Shown here: in pieces, positions 26,001-35,066 of the stretch
Layout: each line of letters starts with the position of its first letter
Numbering within the stretch: the stretch's first letter is position 1
Translations under genes and position numbers: made by a program
The notes under the pieces: generated by a model
The model's input: only the letters and a program-made list of their open reading frames with translations
Database searches by the model: none
What the model was told of the DNA's origin: nothing
DNA from: Chryseobacterium taichungense
Lineage (GTDB): Bacteria > Bacteroidota > Bacteroidia > Flavobacteriales > Weeksellaceae
Assembly (NCBI RefSeq): GCF_900109935.1
Contig: NZ_FOBV01000002.1
Location: 248,001 to 312,000, forward strand
Length of the DNA stretch: 64,000 bases
Direction of reading: 5' to 3'

Positions 26001-26789
26001 ATGAATAGAAATATTATTAAGTATCTATTATTGATATCAATTACTTTATTATCGTGCAAACCCAAGCAGAATATGGTGTATATGTCGAAAGACAATATGG
26101 AAGAAGAAGTTGCCAGAGCTAAATTTCAGGGCTTACATATTCAGGAGGGAGATGTTCTTCTTATCCTTGTTTCTGCACTTGATGAAGCTGCTGTAAAGCC
26201 TTTTAATCTTAACACAGCTAACAAAGTAGGAAGTGAAGGTACAATGGGAGTGAATCAATATGTTCAACCAAGTGAATATTTAGTAAACTCTGAGGGGTAT
26301 ATCAATTTTCCCGTATTAGGCGATGTATATACTAAAGGAATGACACAAATTCAGTTGAAACAGGATCTTGAATCCCGCCTAAAACGATATCTTACCGATC
26401 CTTTAGTAACGATCACACTGAAAAACTTTAATGTCAGTATTTTAGGTGAGGTGAAACAGCCCGGACAAAAAGAAAGCTTGTCACAAAAAATTAATGTATT
26501 CCAGGCACTTGGTCTTGCAGGAGATATGACGGATTTTGGTGATCGTACCCATGTGAAACTTATCAGAACAACAGACGAAGGCAGCGATGAAGTCGTTAAT
26601 CTTGATCTTACCAGATCCGACATTGTAAACTCGCCATATTACTATATGAAGCAAAACGATATATTATACGTGCAACCTGATCATAATAAACAGATTCAAG
26701 CAAATTCAAATCCAAACAGAGCCCTTACTTTCCAAATTATTGGTACATTAGTAACCGTAGCTACCTTAATTATTGCTTTAAAAAGATAA
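26001..26789 (+). CDS. Wza-like polysaccharide export lipoprotein
   Basis: The protein has 262 residues with a lipoprotein signal (LLISITLLSC, Cys19). A Poly_export domain covers about residues 50-130 (IQEGDVLLILVSALDE..., VNSEGYINFPVLGDVYTKGMT) and a SLBB-type repeat follows (NVSILGEVKQPGQKES). Near the C-terminus a hydrophobic helix (FQIIGTLVTVATLIIALK) could span the outer membrane, as in Wza. It would form the outer-membrane exit for a capsular or exopolysaccharide and work with the Wzc-like kinase encoded 8 bases downstream. Confidence 0.9.
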   Translation: MNRNIIKYLLLISITLLSCKPKQNMVYMSKDNMEEEVARAKFQGLHIQEGDVLLILVSALDEAAVKPFNLNTANKVGSEGTMGVNQYVQPSEYLVNSEGYINFPVLGDVYTKGMTQIQLKQDLESRLKRYLTDPLVTITLKNFNVSILGEVKQPGQKESLSQKINVFQALGLAGDMTDFGDRTHVKLIRTTDEGSDEVVNLDLTRSDIVNSPYYYMKQNDILYVQPDHNKQIQANSNPNRALTFQIIGTLVTVATLIIALKR

Positions 26790-26797
26790 CCGTAAAT

Positions 26798-29134
26798 ATG
26801 CAACAGATAGAACTTCTGGAAAATGAAGAAAAAATAGATTTAAGGAGAGTGATTACAAAATACCTCTATAAATGGCCTTGGTTTTTAGTGTCGGTATTGA
26901 TATTTTTATTAATTGCTTTTGTTTATTTAAGATACAGCGTTCCAAAATATCAGACAAAAACAACGTTAAAGTTTGATAAAAAAGAAAATGATCTTACGTC
27001 AGCCCTTTCTGATCTGAGTAATCTTGGAATAGGTCTTGGAAATTCCGACGAGCTGAAAAGTGAAGCAGCCGTTGTCACATCCAGACCCATATTGACACAA
27101 GTGGTAAATAATCTTAATCTGAATGTAGAATATTATAATACGGGAGAAATTAAAGATAATCAGCTCTTTAGTAAAGTTCCTGTGGCGGGAAAAATTGTAA
27201 CCTTTGATAATAAATTTGTATCTTCAGAATATAATCTTACTAAGGTTTCTGGAAATGACTTTACCCTTGTAAATGAACATAATAATATTAAATTTTTAGG
27301 AAAATTTAATATTCCTTTAAAGTTGGATTTTGGGGTTGTAGTCTTAACCAGAAATCCAGAATATGAGGTTAAACCAGGATATAAAATTGTTTTTTGGAAT
27401 CCTATTGAAAAAGTAAAGAAACTTGAGAAAACAATTGAAGTGAATTTACCGGATGAAAAAGCCATGTTGATGGATATCAGTCTTATAGGATCGGTTCCGG
27501 AAAAATCGGAAACAATACTTAATGAAGTTACCCGCCAGTATAATTTAGACGGGCAGAAAGATAAAAATCTGCAAGCTGAAAATACACAGAAGTTTATTGA
27601 TAAGCGACTAGAGGTTATTACCCGTGATCTTACTGGAGTAGAAAACCAGAAAGAAGATTTCCAAAACCGTAATCGTATTGTTGATTTGCAGGCGCAGGCA
27701 GAATTAGCGATGCAAAATACGAGCGAAAATACGAAAACGCTTCTTCAGCAACAAGCACAGCTTGATCTTTTAAATTCTCTATCTGCTGAGGCATTAAAAG
27801 GTAATAATCAGCTAATGCCCTCTAACTTAGGACTTAATCCATCACTTGAGCAATCTATTGCACAATATAATCAAATACTTATCAGCAGAAACAAGACGCT
27901 GAAGCAGGCAACAAACGAAAACCCTGCTGTTATAGAAATGAATCGGGAAATCGCGTCATTAAAAGATATTATCAGAGATAATATACGTGAGCAGAAAGAT
28001 GCAGTAAAAGCCACTATTTCACAGTTGCAAAATCAGATTACAACAAGTAATTCGATGATTGAAAAGGTTCCCGGACAATCTAAAGTTTACAGAGGAATTG
28101 AGCGCCAGCAGAATCTTAAAGAACAACTTTTCTTATTTCTTCTTCAGAAAAGAGAAGAGAATGCAATCAACTTATCGGTTGATGTTCCAAAAGCTAAAAT
28201 TGTAAATCCAGCATTTACTGAAGATGAGCCTGTTTCCCCCAAAAAAAATATCATTGTTTTGGGAGCGGTTTTACTTGGCTTATTAATTCCTTTTGCCATC
28301 TTTTATTTAATTTTTATTTTAGATGATAAAATTTACAGTAGAGAAGATATTAAAGAAAGGTCTAGTCTTGGTGTTTTGGTAGATATACCATCACTAAAAG
28401 ATAATGACAATCATCTGGTACAGAAAAAGGACTTTTCGGAACTTGCGGAAGCTTTTAGAGTTTTAGTTTCAAATCTTAAATTTGTACTGCCGAAAAAAGA
28501 TTCTGCAAAGATTATTATGGTTACATCTTCAGTAAAGGGAGAAGGAAAGACGCTTGTATCTGTCAATCTCGCTTTAACGATCGGTAATAAAAATGGAAGA
28601 GCACTATTGATAGGTTCAGATATCCGAAATCCTCAGATTCAAAGGTATGATAGCGAGCCTGTGAAAAGAAAAGGTTTAACGGAGTTTTTATATGATGAGT
28701 CAGTAAATGTTGAAGATCTTATCCATAATTCTTATACCAATCCTTATTGTGATGTGATCTATGCCGGTACTATTCCTCCCAATCCTCAGGAACTTCTTTC
28801 TAATGGAAGATACCAGAAATTGATAGCTCAGATGTCTTCTATGTATGCATATATTATTATAGACTCGGCTCCGCTTATGCTGGTTTCTGATACACTGAGT
28901 ATAGCGGATGTTGCAGATGCTACATTATATGTTGTAAGATCGGGTGAGTCAAAAAATATACTTATCGATTTTGCGAATGATCTCGTCAATGATGGTAAGC
29001 TTTCTAATGTATCTTTTATTGTTAATGATGTTACAAAACGAGCAGGAGGTTATGGATACAACTATAGTTACGGTTATGGATATAGTGAAGATAAAAATAA
29101 GAAAAAGTGGTGGAGCAAAATTTTTAAATCATAA
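26798..29134 (+). CDS. Wzc-like chain-length regulator with C-terminal tyrosine autokinase
   Basis: It has 778 residues. An N-terminal Wzz domain with a first membrane helix (WPWFLVSVLIFLLIAFVYL, about 27-45) is followed by a periplasmic coiled coil and GNVR region. The second helix lies near 485-510 (IIVLGAVLLGLLIPFAIFYLIFI), and the cytosolic BY-kinase domain from about 540. Walker A is SSVKGEGKT (577-585); IIIDSAP (about 687) gives Walker B. A Tyr/Gly cluster (GGYGYNYSYGYGYS, about 750-764) is the autophosphorylation tail. Cycles of phosphorylation control polymer length and export. The stop is 2 bases from the following GTG. Confidence 0.92.
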   Translation: MQQIELLENEEKIDLRRVITKYLYKWPWFLVSVLIFLLIAFVYLRYSVPKYQTKTTLKFDKKENDLTSALSDLSNLGIGLGNSDELKSEAAVVTSRPILTQVVNNLNLNVEYYNTGEIKDNQLFSKVPVAGKIVTFDNKFVSSEYNLTKVSGNDFTLVNEHNNIKFLGKFNIPLKLDFGVVVLTRNPEYEVKPGYKIVFWNPIEKVKKLEKTIEVNLPDEKAMLMDISLIGSVPEKSETILNEVTRQYNLDGQKDKNLQAENTQKFIDKRLEVITRDLTGVENQKEDFQNRNRIVDLQAQAELAMQNTSENTKTLLQQQAQLDLLNSLSAEALKGNNQLMPSNLGLNPSLEQSIAQYNQILISRNKTLKQATNENPAVIEMNREIASLKDIIRDNIREQKDAVKATISQLQNQITTSNSMIEKVPGQSKVYRGIERQQNLKEQLFLFLLQKREENAINLSVDVPKAKIVNPAFTEDEPVSPKKNIIVLGAVLLGLLIPFAIFYLIFILDDKIYSREDIKERSSLGVLVDIPSLKDNDNHLVQKKDFSELAEAFRVLVSNLKFVLPKKDSAKIIMVTSSVKGEGKTLVSVNLALTIGNKNGRALLIGSDIRNPQIQRYDSEPVKRKGLTEFLYDESVNVEDLIHNSYTNPYCDVIYAGTIPPNPQELLSNGRYQKLIAQMSSMYAYIIIDSAPLMLVSDTLSIADVADATLYVVRSGESKNILIDFANDLVNDGKLSNVSFIVNDVTKRAGGYGYNYSYGYGYSEDKNKKKWWSKIFKS

Positions 29135-29136
29135 AA

Positions 29137-30105
29137 GTGGGTAAAATTTTAATTACGGGAGGAGCAGGGTTCATAGGCTCCAACCTTACAGAGTATTTTT
29201 TGAATAAAGGCTTTGAAGTGGTATGTCTGGATAATTTTTCTACAGGACACCGTCATAATATTGAGCCTTTCTTAAAAAATCCGAATTATAAACTGATCGA
29301 AGGAAGTATCTGTGATCTTGAAATCTGCAGAGCTGCAGTAGAAAATGCAGATTACGTACTACACCAGGCAGCATTGGGGTCGGTTCCGAGATCAATCAAC
29401 GATCCCATTACCAGCAATGAAGTCAATGTTTCAGGTTTTCTGAATATGCTTGTTGCTGCGAGAGATGCGAAGGTGAAACGTTTCGTTTATGCCGCTTCAT
29501 CTTCTACATATGGTGATTCTGCTGCACTTCCGAAAGTTGAAGAAGTGATAGGCAAGCCATTATCTCCGTATGCGATAACTAAATATGTAAATGAATTATA
29601 TGCAGATGTTTTTTCTAAAACATATGGGATAGAATGCATTGGTTTAAGATATTTCAATGTTTTTGGTCGCAGACAAGACCCTAACGGAACGTATGCTGCT
29701 GTAATTCCGTTATTTGTAAAGCAATTAATGAATCATCAATCTCCGAAAATTAACGGAACAGGAGACTACTCCAGAGATTTTACTTATATTGATAATGTTA
29801 TTCAAATGAATGAGCTGGCAATGCTTACAAACAATCCTGAAGCAATCAATACAGTCTATAATACAGCGGTAGGAGATCGTACAACTTTAAATGATTTAGT
29901 GACTTATATTAAAAAATATTTAACTGAATATGATGAAAAGATTGCTGATGTAGAAGTCATACACGGTCCGAACCGTGTGGGAGATATTCCTCATTCACTT
30001 GCTTCGATTGACAAAGCTAAAAATCTTTTAGGATATAACCCGACACATCCCATTGAAAAAGGATTAAAGGAAGCCATTACCTGGTATTGGGAGAATTTAA
30101 AGTAA
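29137..30105 (+). CDS. UDP-N-acetylglucosamine 4-epimerase, WbpP/TviC type
   Basis: This 322-residue extended SDR enzyme starts at GTG two bases after the Wzc-like gene. It has the NAD motif GGAGFIGSN (7-15), the catalytic SSSTYG region and the YAITK motif (YxxxK). The residues around LRYFNVFGRRQDPNGTYAAVIP match the WbpP/TviC/CapI branch that interconverts UDP-GlcNAc(A) and UDP-GalNAc(A). Its neighbour is a UDP-sugar 6-dehydrogenase, which is the WbpO-WbpP/TviB-TviC pairing that makes a UDP-N-acetylhexosaminuronic acid precursor. The exact epimer is inferred from that pairing. Confidence 0.88.
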   Translation: MGKILITGGAGFIGSNLTEYFLNKGFEVVCLDNFSTGHRHNIEPFLKNPNYKLIEGSICDLEICRAAVENADYVLHQAALGSVPRSINDPITSNEVNVSGFLNMLVAARDAKVKRFVYAASSSTYGDSAALPKVEEVIGKPLSPYAITKYVNELYADVFSKTYGIECIGLRYFNVFGRRQDPNGTYAAVIPLFVKQLMNHQSPKINGTGDYSRDFTYIDNVIQMNELAMLTNNPEAINTVYNTAVGDRTTLNDLVTYIKKYLTEYDEKIADVEVIHGPNRVGDIPHSLASIDKAKNLLGYNPTHPIEKGLKEAITWYWENLK

Positions 30106-30123
30106 ATAATTAAACAGAATCTT

Positions 30124-31413
30124 GTGGAAAAACAATATAAAATTGCTGTTATTGGTCTTGGCTATGTAGGTCTGCCTTTAGCACGTCTATTTGCAACCCA
30201 ATATCCGGTTGTGGGATTTGATATCAATCAATCCAGAATTGATGAATTAAGAAACGGAACAGATAGTACCCTAGAGGTAGAAAGTGATGTTTTAAAATCG
30301 GTATTGGTCAACGATAATCCATTTAACAATAATGTAAATGGCCTTTTTGCATCTGCAGATATCCAGGATATTAAAGATGCAAATATATATATAGTGACAG
30401 TTCCAACTCCTGTAGATAAACACAACCGCCCGGATCTAACACCATTATACAAATCATCAGAAACAGTAGGTAAAGTACTATCTAAAGATGACATTGTTAT
30501 TTACGAATCAACTGTGTATCCGGGGGTGACCGAAGATGAATGCATACCGGTTTTGGAAAAAATTTCAGGTATGAAATTTAACGAAGATTTCTTTGCAGGT
30601 TATTCACCGGAACGTATCAATCCAGGAGATAAAGAACATACTGTAGAAAAAATTCTAAAAGTAACCTCGGGTTCCACACCGGAGATTGGTGAAATAGTAA
30701 ACAATCTTTATAAATCCGTAATCGTGGCAGGAACTCATCTTGCGCCAACCATCAAAGTTGCTGAAGCGGCAAAAGTAATTGAAAACTCTCAAAGAGATAT
30801 TAATATTGCTTTTGTAAATGAGTTGGCAAAAATTTTCAACTTATTGGAAATTGATACTCACGAAGTACTGAAAGCAGCAGGAACAAAATGGAATTTTTTA
30901 CCTTTCAAACCAGGATTGGTAGGTGGTCATTGTATAGGAGTAGATCCTTATTATCTCGCACAAAAAGCTCAGGAAAACGGGTATCATCCCGAAATTATTC
31001 TGGCTGGACGTCGTCTTAATGATTCTATGGGGCAATATGTAGCCTCTCAGCTTGTAAAATGTATGATCAAGAAAAATCTTAACATCAACGGTGCTGAAGT
31101 TTTAAATTTAGGAATAACTTTTAAAGAAAACTGTCCGGATGTGCGTAATACTAAAGCGGTGGATGTTATTCACGGGCTTGAAGATTATTCATTAAAAGTT
31201 ACGACTTTTGATCCTTGGGTTAATCCTAATGAAGTTGAGCATGAATATAGCCTTGAAGTAGTGAATGAAATCCCTGATAAGAAATTTGATGCAATCATTC
31301 TTACTGTTGCTCATAACGAATTCATCGATCTCAATCTCAATGATTATTTGAAAGACGAAGGAGTAATTTATGATGTAAAAGGAATTCTGGAGGAATGTGA
31401 TTCCAGATTATAA
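30124..31413 (+). CDS. UDP-N-acetyl-hexosamine 6-dehydrogenase, WbpO/TviB type
   Basis: The 429-residue protein starts at GTG and has the UDP-glucose/GDP-mannose dehydrogenase plan. The Rossmann motif is GLGYVGLPLA (11-20), the central helical domain includes KVAEAAKVIENSQRDINIAF, and the substrate loop with the catalytic Cys is GLVGGHCIGVDPYYLA. The C-terminal domain has GITFKENCPDVRNTK. Such enzymes oxidise C6 of UDP-N-acetylhexosamines with 2 NAD+. It works with the epimerase encoded 18 bases upstream. A 274-base gap then separates it from the sugar transferase gene. Confidence 0.9.
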   Translation: MEKQYKIAVIGLGYVGLPLARLFATQYPVVGFDINQSRIDELRNGTDSTLEVESDVLKSVLVNDNPFNNNVNGLFASADIQDIKDANIYIVTVPTPVDKHNRPDLTPLYKSSETVGKVLSKDDIVIYESTVYPGVTEDECIPVLEKISGMKFNEDFFAGYSPERINPGDKEHTVEKILKVTSGSTPEIGEIVNNLYKSVIVAGTHLAPTIKVAEAAKVIENSQRDINIAFVNELAKIFNLLEIDTHEVLKAAGTKWNFLPFKPGLVGGHCIGVDPYYLAQKAQENGYHPEIILAGRRLNDSMGQYVASQLVKCMIKKNLNINGAEVLNLGITFKENCPDVRNTKAVDVIHGLEDYSLKVTTFDPWVNPNEVEHEYSLEVVNEIPDKKFDAIILTVAHNEFIDLNLNDYLKDEGVIYDVKGILEECDSRL

Positions 31414-31541
31414 TATACTTCATTGTAATTAATTGTTGCAATTGCTTTAACTTTATTCCACAGATAATTGTAACAGATAAAATAGGAGTTGTTTATAAAC
31501 TATAAATATTTTGTTACATGATATTGATGTCAAAATAGCAA

Positions 31542-31588
31542 TCAGGAAATAACAAAATGTGCTTTAAAAGCTAATTGTTGTTTCCTGA
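31542..31588. repeat. Strong hairpin in the gap between UDP-sugar dehydrogenase and sugar transferase genes
   Basis: TCAGGAAATAACAA (31542-31555) pairs with TTGTTGTTTCCTGA (31575-31588) over 14 positions with one wobble; the loop holds a smaller palindrome, GCTTTTAAAGC-like (GCTTTAAAAGC). No T-run follows, so it is not a classic terminator. It lies where most loci of this kind have flippase, polymerase and glycosyltransferase genes. Confidence 0.55.
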
Positions 31589-31687
31589 AATTTGCATTTA
31601 TGCGATTGGTTGCTATATATTACGGCTGTATTGTGAACAGTAATCTAGAATGAATTATTAAAATAAAGCATTTTCATAGAAGATATA

Positions 31688-32293
31688 ATGTATAAAAGTG
31701 TATTTAAACGGATAATCGATTTTATGATCGCTTTTGTAGGTTTGATCATATTATCACCTGTCTTTATTATCGTTCTGATTGTCCTGTATTTTCAAAATGA
31801 CGGAAAACCGTTCTTTTTTCAGACCAGACCCGGACTTAATGAGAAAATGTTTAATATTATTAAGTTTAAGACAATGACTGATAAAAAAGATAGTCATGGT
31901 AATTTATTGCCAGATTCTGATAGACTGACTAAAGTTGGTAGCATCGTAAGACAGACCTCTCTTGATGAAATCCCACAGCTCATCAATGTGCTGAAAGGAG
32001 ATATGTCACTGATAGGTCCACGTCCTTTACTACCTCAATACCTGCCTTTATATAATGAATCTCAGAGAAGAAGGCATGAAGTTCGTCCCGGAATTACCGG
32101 ATGGGCCCAGGTGAATGGAAGAAATGCAATTTCTTGGGTAAAGAAATTTGAGCTAGATGTTTGGTATATTGATCATTTGTCTTTTATGATGGATTGCAAG
32201 ATAATATTTCTCACTTTTAAAAAGGTTTTTAAAAAAGAAGGAATTAACAAGGAAGGACAGGCAACTACGGAGGCTTTTAACGGAAGTAATTAA
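31688..32293 (+). CDS. Undecaprenyl-phosphate sugar phosphotransferase, PglC-like
   Basis: This 201-residue enzyme is a monotopic phosphoglycosyl transferase. It has an N-terminal re-entrant hydrophobic segment ([29 protein letters not shown]), then [22 protein letters not shown], the catalytic pair in [25 protein letters not shown], and the C-terminal [18 protein letters not shown]. It starts glycan synthesis by moving a sugar-1-phosphate (in PglC, diNAc-bacillosamine) to undecaprenyl phosphate. The neighbouring pglD-like remnant and the PglE-like aminotransferase fit a 4-amino-4,6-dideoxy sugar as the primer. Confidence 0.9.
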   Translation: MYKSVFKRIIDFMIAFVGLIILSPVFIIVLIVLYFQNDGKPFFFQTRPGLNEKMFNIIKFKTMTDKKDSHGNLLPDSDRLTKVGSIVRQTSLDEIPQLINVLKGDMSLIGPRPLLPQYLPLYNESQRRRHEVRPGITGWAQVNGRNAISWVKKFELDVWYIDHLSFMMDCKIIFLTFKKVFKKEGINKEGQATTEAFNGSN

Positions 32294-32303
32294 AAATATA
32301 ACA

Positions 32304-32650
32304 ATGTATTTGTACGGAGCAGTTGGTCATGGCAAGGTAGTTGCTGAAATTGGAGAAGAAAGTGGTTATAATACTGAAGCTTGCATAGATACAAATTATC
32401 TAAAAATGACTACTGAATTATACTCTACATCACAATCCGCCAAAACATAAATGCTGTAGTCCCAATAGTGAATAACAGTATAAGAAAGAATATAGTTGAA
32501 GAAAACACGTTATTCAATTGTATATGATATATCATTGATTTGATATCACAAATGTTTAAGAGATATCATCTACTAAAAAGTGGATAGCTATTACACAGCT
32601 ATAAATGAGGAATGTAGAATAGTAACTAGTAGGATTAGGATAAGATTTAG
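32304..32650 (+). pseudogene. Decayed PglD/NeuD-like sugar acetyltransferase
   Basis: The first frame (32304-32450) encodes MYLYGAVGHGKVVAEIGEESG and ends after 48 codons. That opening is the N-terminus of PglD-type O/N-acetyltransferases. In another frame from 32450, the stretch NAVVPIVNNSIRKNIVEEN continues the expected sequence and stops at 32525-32527. Further on, a fragment AINEECRI (about 32602-32625) resembles the start of the hexapeptide-repeat domain. The gene is therefore broken by frameshifts, a deletion and substitutions. It lies between the PglC-like and PglE-like genes, exactly where pglD is expected. The 3' end is approximate. Confidence 0.75.
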
Positions 32651-32686
32651 AAAAATAACCGAATTATAAATAAAAAAAGTAAAATT

Positions 32687-33847
32687 ATGAACATCGAGGT
32701 ATGGCTTTCATCCCCACATATGGGTGGAAATGAAATCAAGTATATCAACGAAGCATTTGATACAAACTGGATTGCCCCGTTGGGGCCTAATGTAAACGGC
32801 TTTGAAACTGATCTGGAAAAATTTCTGAATCAGAAAGTAAAAGTTGCAGCATTATCATCAGGAACAGCTGCTCTGCATCTCGCACTGATTGAGTGTAAGG
32901 TAGGATATGGCGATGAAGTGATCTGTCAGTCACTTACATTTTCAGCATCTGCCAATCCCATCGTATATCTTGGAGCAACTCCTGTTTTTGTAGATTCAGA
33001 AAAAGATACTTGGAATATATGTCCGATAGCTTTAAGGGAAGCCGTTGAAGATAGAATTGCCAAAAATAAAAAGCCAAAAGCAATCATTGCCGTTAATCTG
33101 TACGGTATGCCTGCAAAAATGGACGAAATTTTAGCGATATGCTCTGAATTTGATATTCCTTTGATTGAAGATGCAGCAGAATCGCTGGGATCTAAATATA
33201 AAGGTCGGGCATGTGGTACTTTCGGACGATTTAGTATTTTATCTTTTAATGGTAATAAAATCATAACTACTTCCGGTGGAGGTGCCCTGGTTTGTCATTC
33301 CCAGCAAGACAAAGACAGAGCTGTGTTTTTATCAACTCAGGCAAGAGATAAAGCGCCACATTACCAGCATTCAGAAATTGGATACAACTATAGAATGAGT
33401 AATGTATCTGCAGGTATAGGAAGAGGTCAGATGGAAGTTCTGAGCAGCAGAGTAGAAGGACGTAGAAAAATGCATGATTTTTATACTGAAATTTCTAAAG
33501 ACCTGGAGGGCGTAGAAGTATTTTGTGAACCTAACGGTGATTTTTACAGTAACCATTGGCTGTCTGTCATCACAATAGATGAAAAATTAGCATCAAAAAA
33601 CAGAGAAGACCTTCGCCTTGCATTTTTAGAAGATAAAATTGAATCAAGACCGATATGGAAACCGATGCACATGCAACCTGTTTTTAAAGATGCTCCTTAT
33701 TATGGAGGTAATTTTGCCGAGAAACTTTTTGAAACCAGTCTGTGCCTTCCTTCTGGATCAAATCTTACGGATAATGACAGAAGCAGAATTGAGAAAGTTA
33801 TGCTTAGTGTTCTCACTAACAAAAAAAGTCATTTGATATCTCATTAA
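32687..33847 (+). CDS. PLP-dependent aminotransferase, PglE/DegT family
   Basis: The protein has 386 residues with the DegT/DnrJ/EryC1/StrS fold. SSGTAALHLALI is the cofactor-phosphate motif, DAAESLG holds the Asp that contacts the pyridine nitrogen, and FNGNKIITTSGGG provides the Schiff-base Lys (Lys191). The opening LSSPHMGGNEIKYINEAF is typical of PglE/LegC-type enzymes that aminate UDP-4-keto-6-deoxy sugars. Its substrate would come from a PglF-type dehydratase, which is not in the window. It is the last gene of the polysaccharide locus and is followed by a strong terminator. Confidence 0.9.
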   Translation: MNIEVWLSSPHMGGNEIKYINEAFDTNWIAPLGPNVNGFETDLEKFLNQKVKVAALSSGTAALHLALIECKVGYGDEVICQSLTFSASANPIVYLGATPVFVDSEKDTWNICPIALREAVEDRIAKNKKPKAIIAVNLYGMPAKMDEILAICSEFDIPLIEDAAESLGSKYKGRACGTFGRFSILSFNGNKIITTSGGGALVCHSQQDKDRAVFLSTQARDKAPHYQHSEIGYNYRMSNVSAGIGRGQMEVLSSRVEGRRKMHDFYTEISKDLEGVEVFCEPNGDFYSNHWLSVITIDEKLASKNREDLRLAFLEDKIESRPIWKPMHMQPVFKDAPYYGGNFAEKLFETSLCLPSGSNLTDNDRSRIEKVMLSVLTNKKSHLISH

Positions 33848-33960
33848 TTGATACCATTGAATAACTGAATGTTATTCGCAAATAATTCACACCTATACCA
33901 CTAGTTTATCGTAAGACTGATAAACAATATTTAAAACAAATAATACTAACCAAAAAATAT

Positions 33961-33997
33961 AAAAGCAGGAATAATTGAATTTATTCCTGCTTTTCTC
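33961..33997. terminator. Bidirectional hairpin terminator
   Basis: AAAAGCAGGAATAA (33961-33974) and TTATTCCTGCTTTT (33981-33994) form a perfect 14-base stem with a 6-base loop and flanking A and T runs. It lies between the aminotransferase gene and the converging unknown gene and can serve both strands. Confidence 0.85.
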
Positions 33998-34016
33998 TAT
34001 ATATTATTTTTGTAAC

Positions 34017-34445
34017 TTAATGATATTTCCTGTTGGAATTACTGTAATTATTGGCACTTATGCCATGGAAGTTATTGTATGTATAGTAAAGATCTTTAAA
34101 ATAAATATCTGTTTCTGCATCAATCTTTTCTATCATAGGAATGTTTTTTTCCTTTTTTGAAGCACTGTAAGTATATTTCTTTTTTGAAGCTGCTTTTTTC
34201 TTCAGGCAATGACAGTGCAAATGATCTTGTGCTCTGTGCTCATCAAGATCTATAATCTTGATTTCAGTATTTTCGAATTTCTTAAATTTTTCAAATCCAT
34301 TAATGTCTAAAGTGAACCTTGGCTCACCGTGATAAAAATAATGGTCGGTAATTTCAGGGTGAAAGATATCTTTTTTTTCCAAAGGAGCCGAGGAATAATA
34401 CCCGTTACAATCTGTACACGTGGCAACTTGTATTTTTATTGACAT
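34017..34445 (-). CDS. Unknown protein with possible metal-binding Cys/His motifs (142 aa)
   Basis: It is a complete frame without signal or membrane segment. A CTDC motif near the N-terminus (residues 10-13) and a HLHCHC cluster near the middle (about 75-80) could together bind zinc. The C-terminal half is rich in Lys, Tyr and Asn. The gene stands alone, converging on the polysaccharide locus across a shared terminator. I do not recognise the family. Confidence 0.55.
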   Translation of the reverse strand: MSIKIQVATCTDCNGYYSSAPLEKKDIFHPEITDHYFYHGEPRFTLDINGFEKFKKFENTEIKIIDLDEHRAQDHLHCHCLKKKAASKKKYTYSASKKEKNIPMIEKIDAETDIYFKDLYYTYNNFHGISANNYSNSNRKYH

Positions 34446-34816
34446 AACATTTTGATTTAAGTGATTACTATTATTATATCAGAAGTTGTGCCATAGATGT
34501 AAATCTTAAATAAAAATAATACTCATTATTGGCGGTATAGTTCAAATAGTATATTTGAATTCAGTTTAAAATTTACACTACACTCTGTTTGTGTATTTAT
34601 AGGGTTTAAACATAAAAAGCACCCGTCCTTTTTATTTAAATTTTGGTTATCTTAAAATTAATTTGGTTTTTTATCCATATTTCCTTTTTTGTGCAAATTC
34701 TATGTCTTGCCTATAAAAATGGTAAAGAAAAAATCTAAATTTTAAGGAATTTTAATGCTAAAAAGTGTTTTTTTTACACTTTTTAATAAAAAAGTTAATC
34801 TTTTTTTTAAGCTTTC

Positions 34817-34958
34817 TTATCATAGTATTTTAGATAAGAATTTCAATAATTTTTTTTGAATATTTTTTTTGCAAGATGTTGTAAACTCATGTTTTAAGAT
34901 TATGATAAGTGTAAAATTAATGATAACCTTATCATAATTAATATACAATTGTTATCAT
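34817..34958. promoter_or_regulatory. Cluster of TTATCAT half-sites, candidate operators for the NUDIX regulator
   Basis: TTATCAT occurs at 34817-34823, 34929-34935 and 34952-34958, and its complement ATGATAA at 34902-34908 and 34920-34926. The middle pair forms the 16-base palindrome ATGATAACCTTATCAT. Repeated half-sites in one upstream region are a usual sign of an operator. The adjacent regulator gene makes autoregulation, and control of the sugar genes behind it, the simplest reading. Confidence 0.5.
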
Positions 34959-35031
34959 AAAATATCGATATGTAAATGGTTGATATGTAGGTTGTAGGAG
35001 TAAATTTATTTTTTTTATTCGATTGAATTTT

Positions 35032-35039
35032 TATATTTG
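35032..35039 (+). promoter_or_regulatory. Likely -7 element of the NUDIX-xylB-xylA transcript
   Basis: TATATTTG matches TAnnTTTG and lies 27 bases upstream of the ATG at 35067. No -33 TTG is at the usual distance. The candidate operators end about 75 bases upstream. Confidence 0.5.
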
Positions 35040-35066
35040 TGATGTTACATAAATGTTAACAATTAA

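Larger units (their letters stand above)
34446..35066. other. Regulatory gap upstream of the xylose/hexuronate locus
   Basis: This 621-base AT-rich gap separates a minus-strand unknown gene from the plus-strand NUDIX regulator. It holds five TTATCAT/ATGATAA half-sites between 34817 and 34958 and a -7 box at 35032-35039. T-rich tracts (for example 34770-34810) surround them. No gene is visible. Confidence 0.5.
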
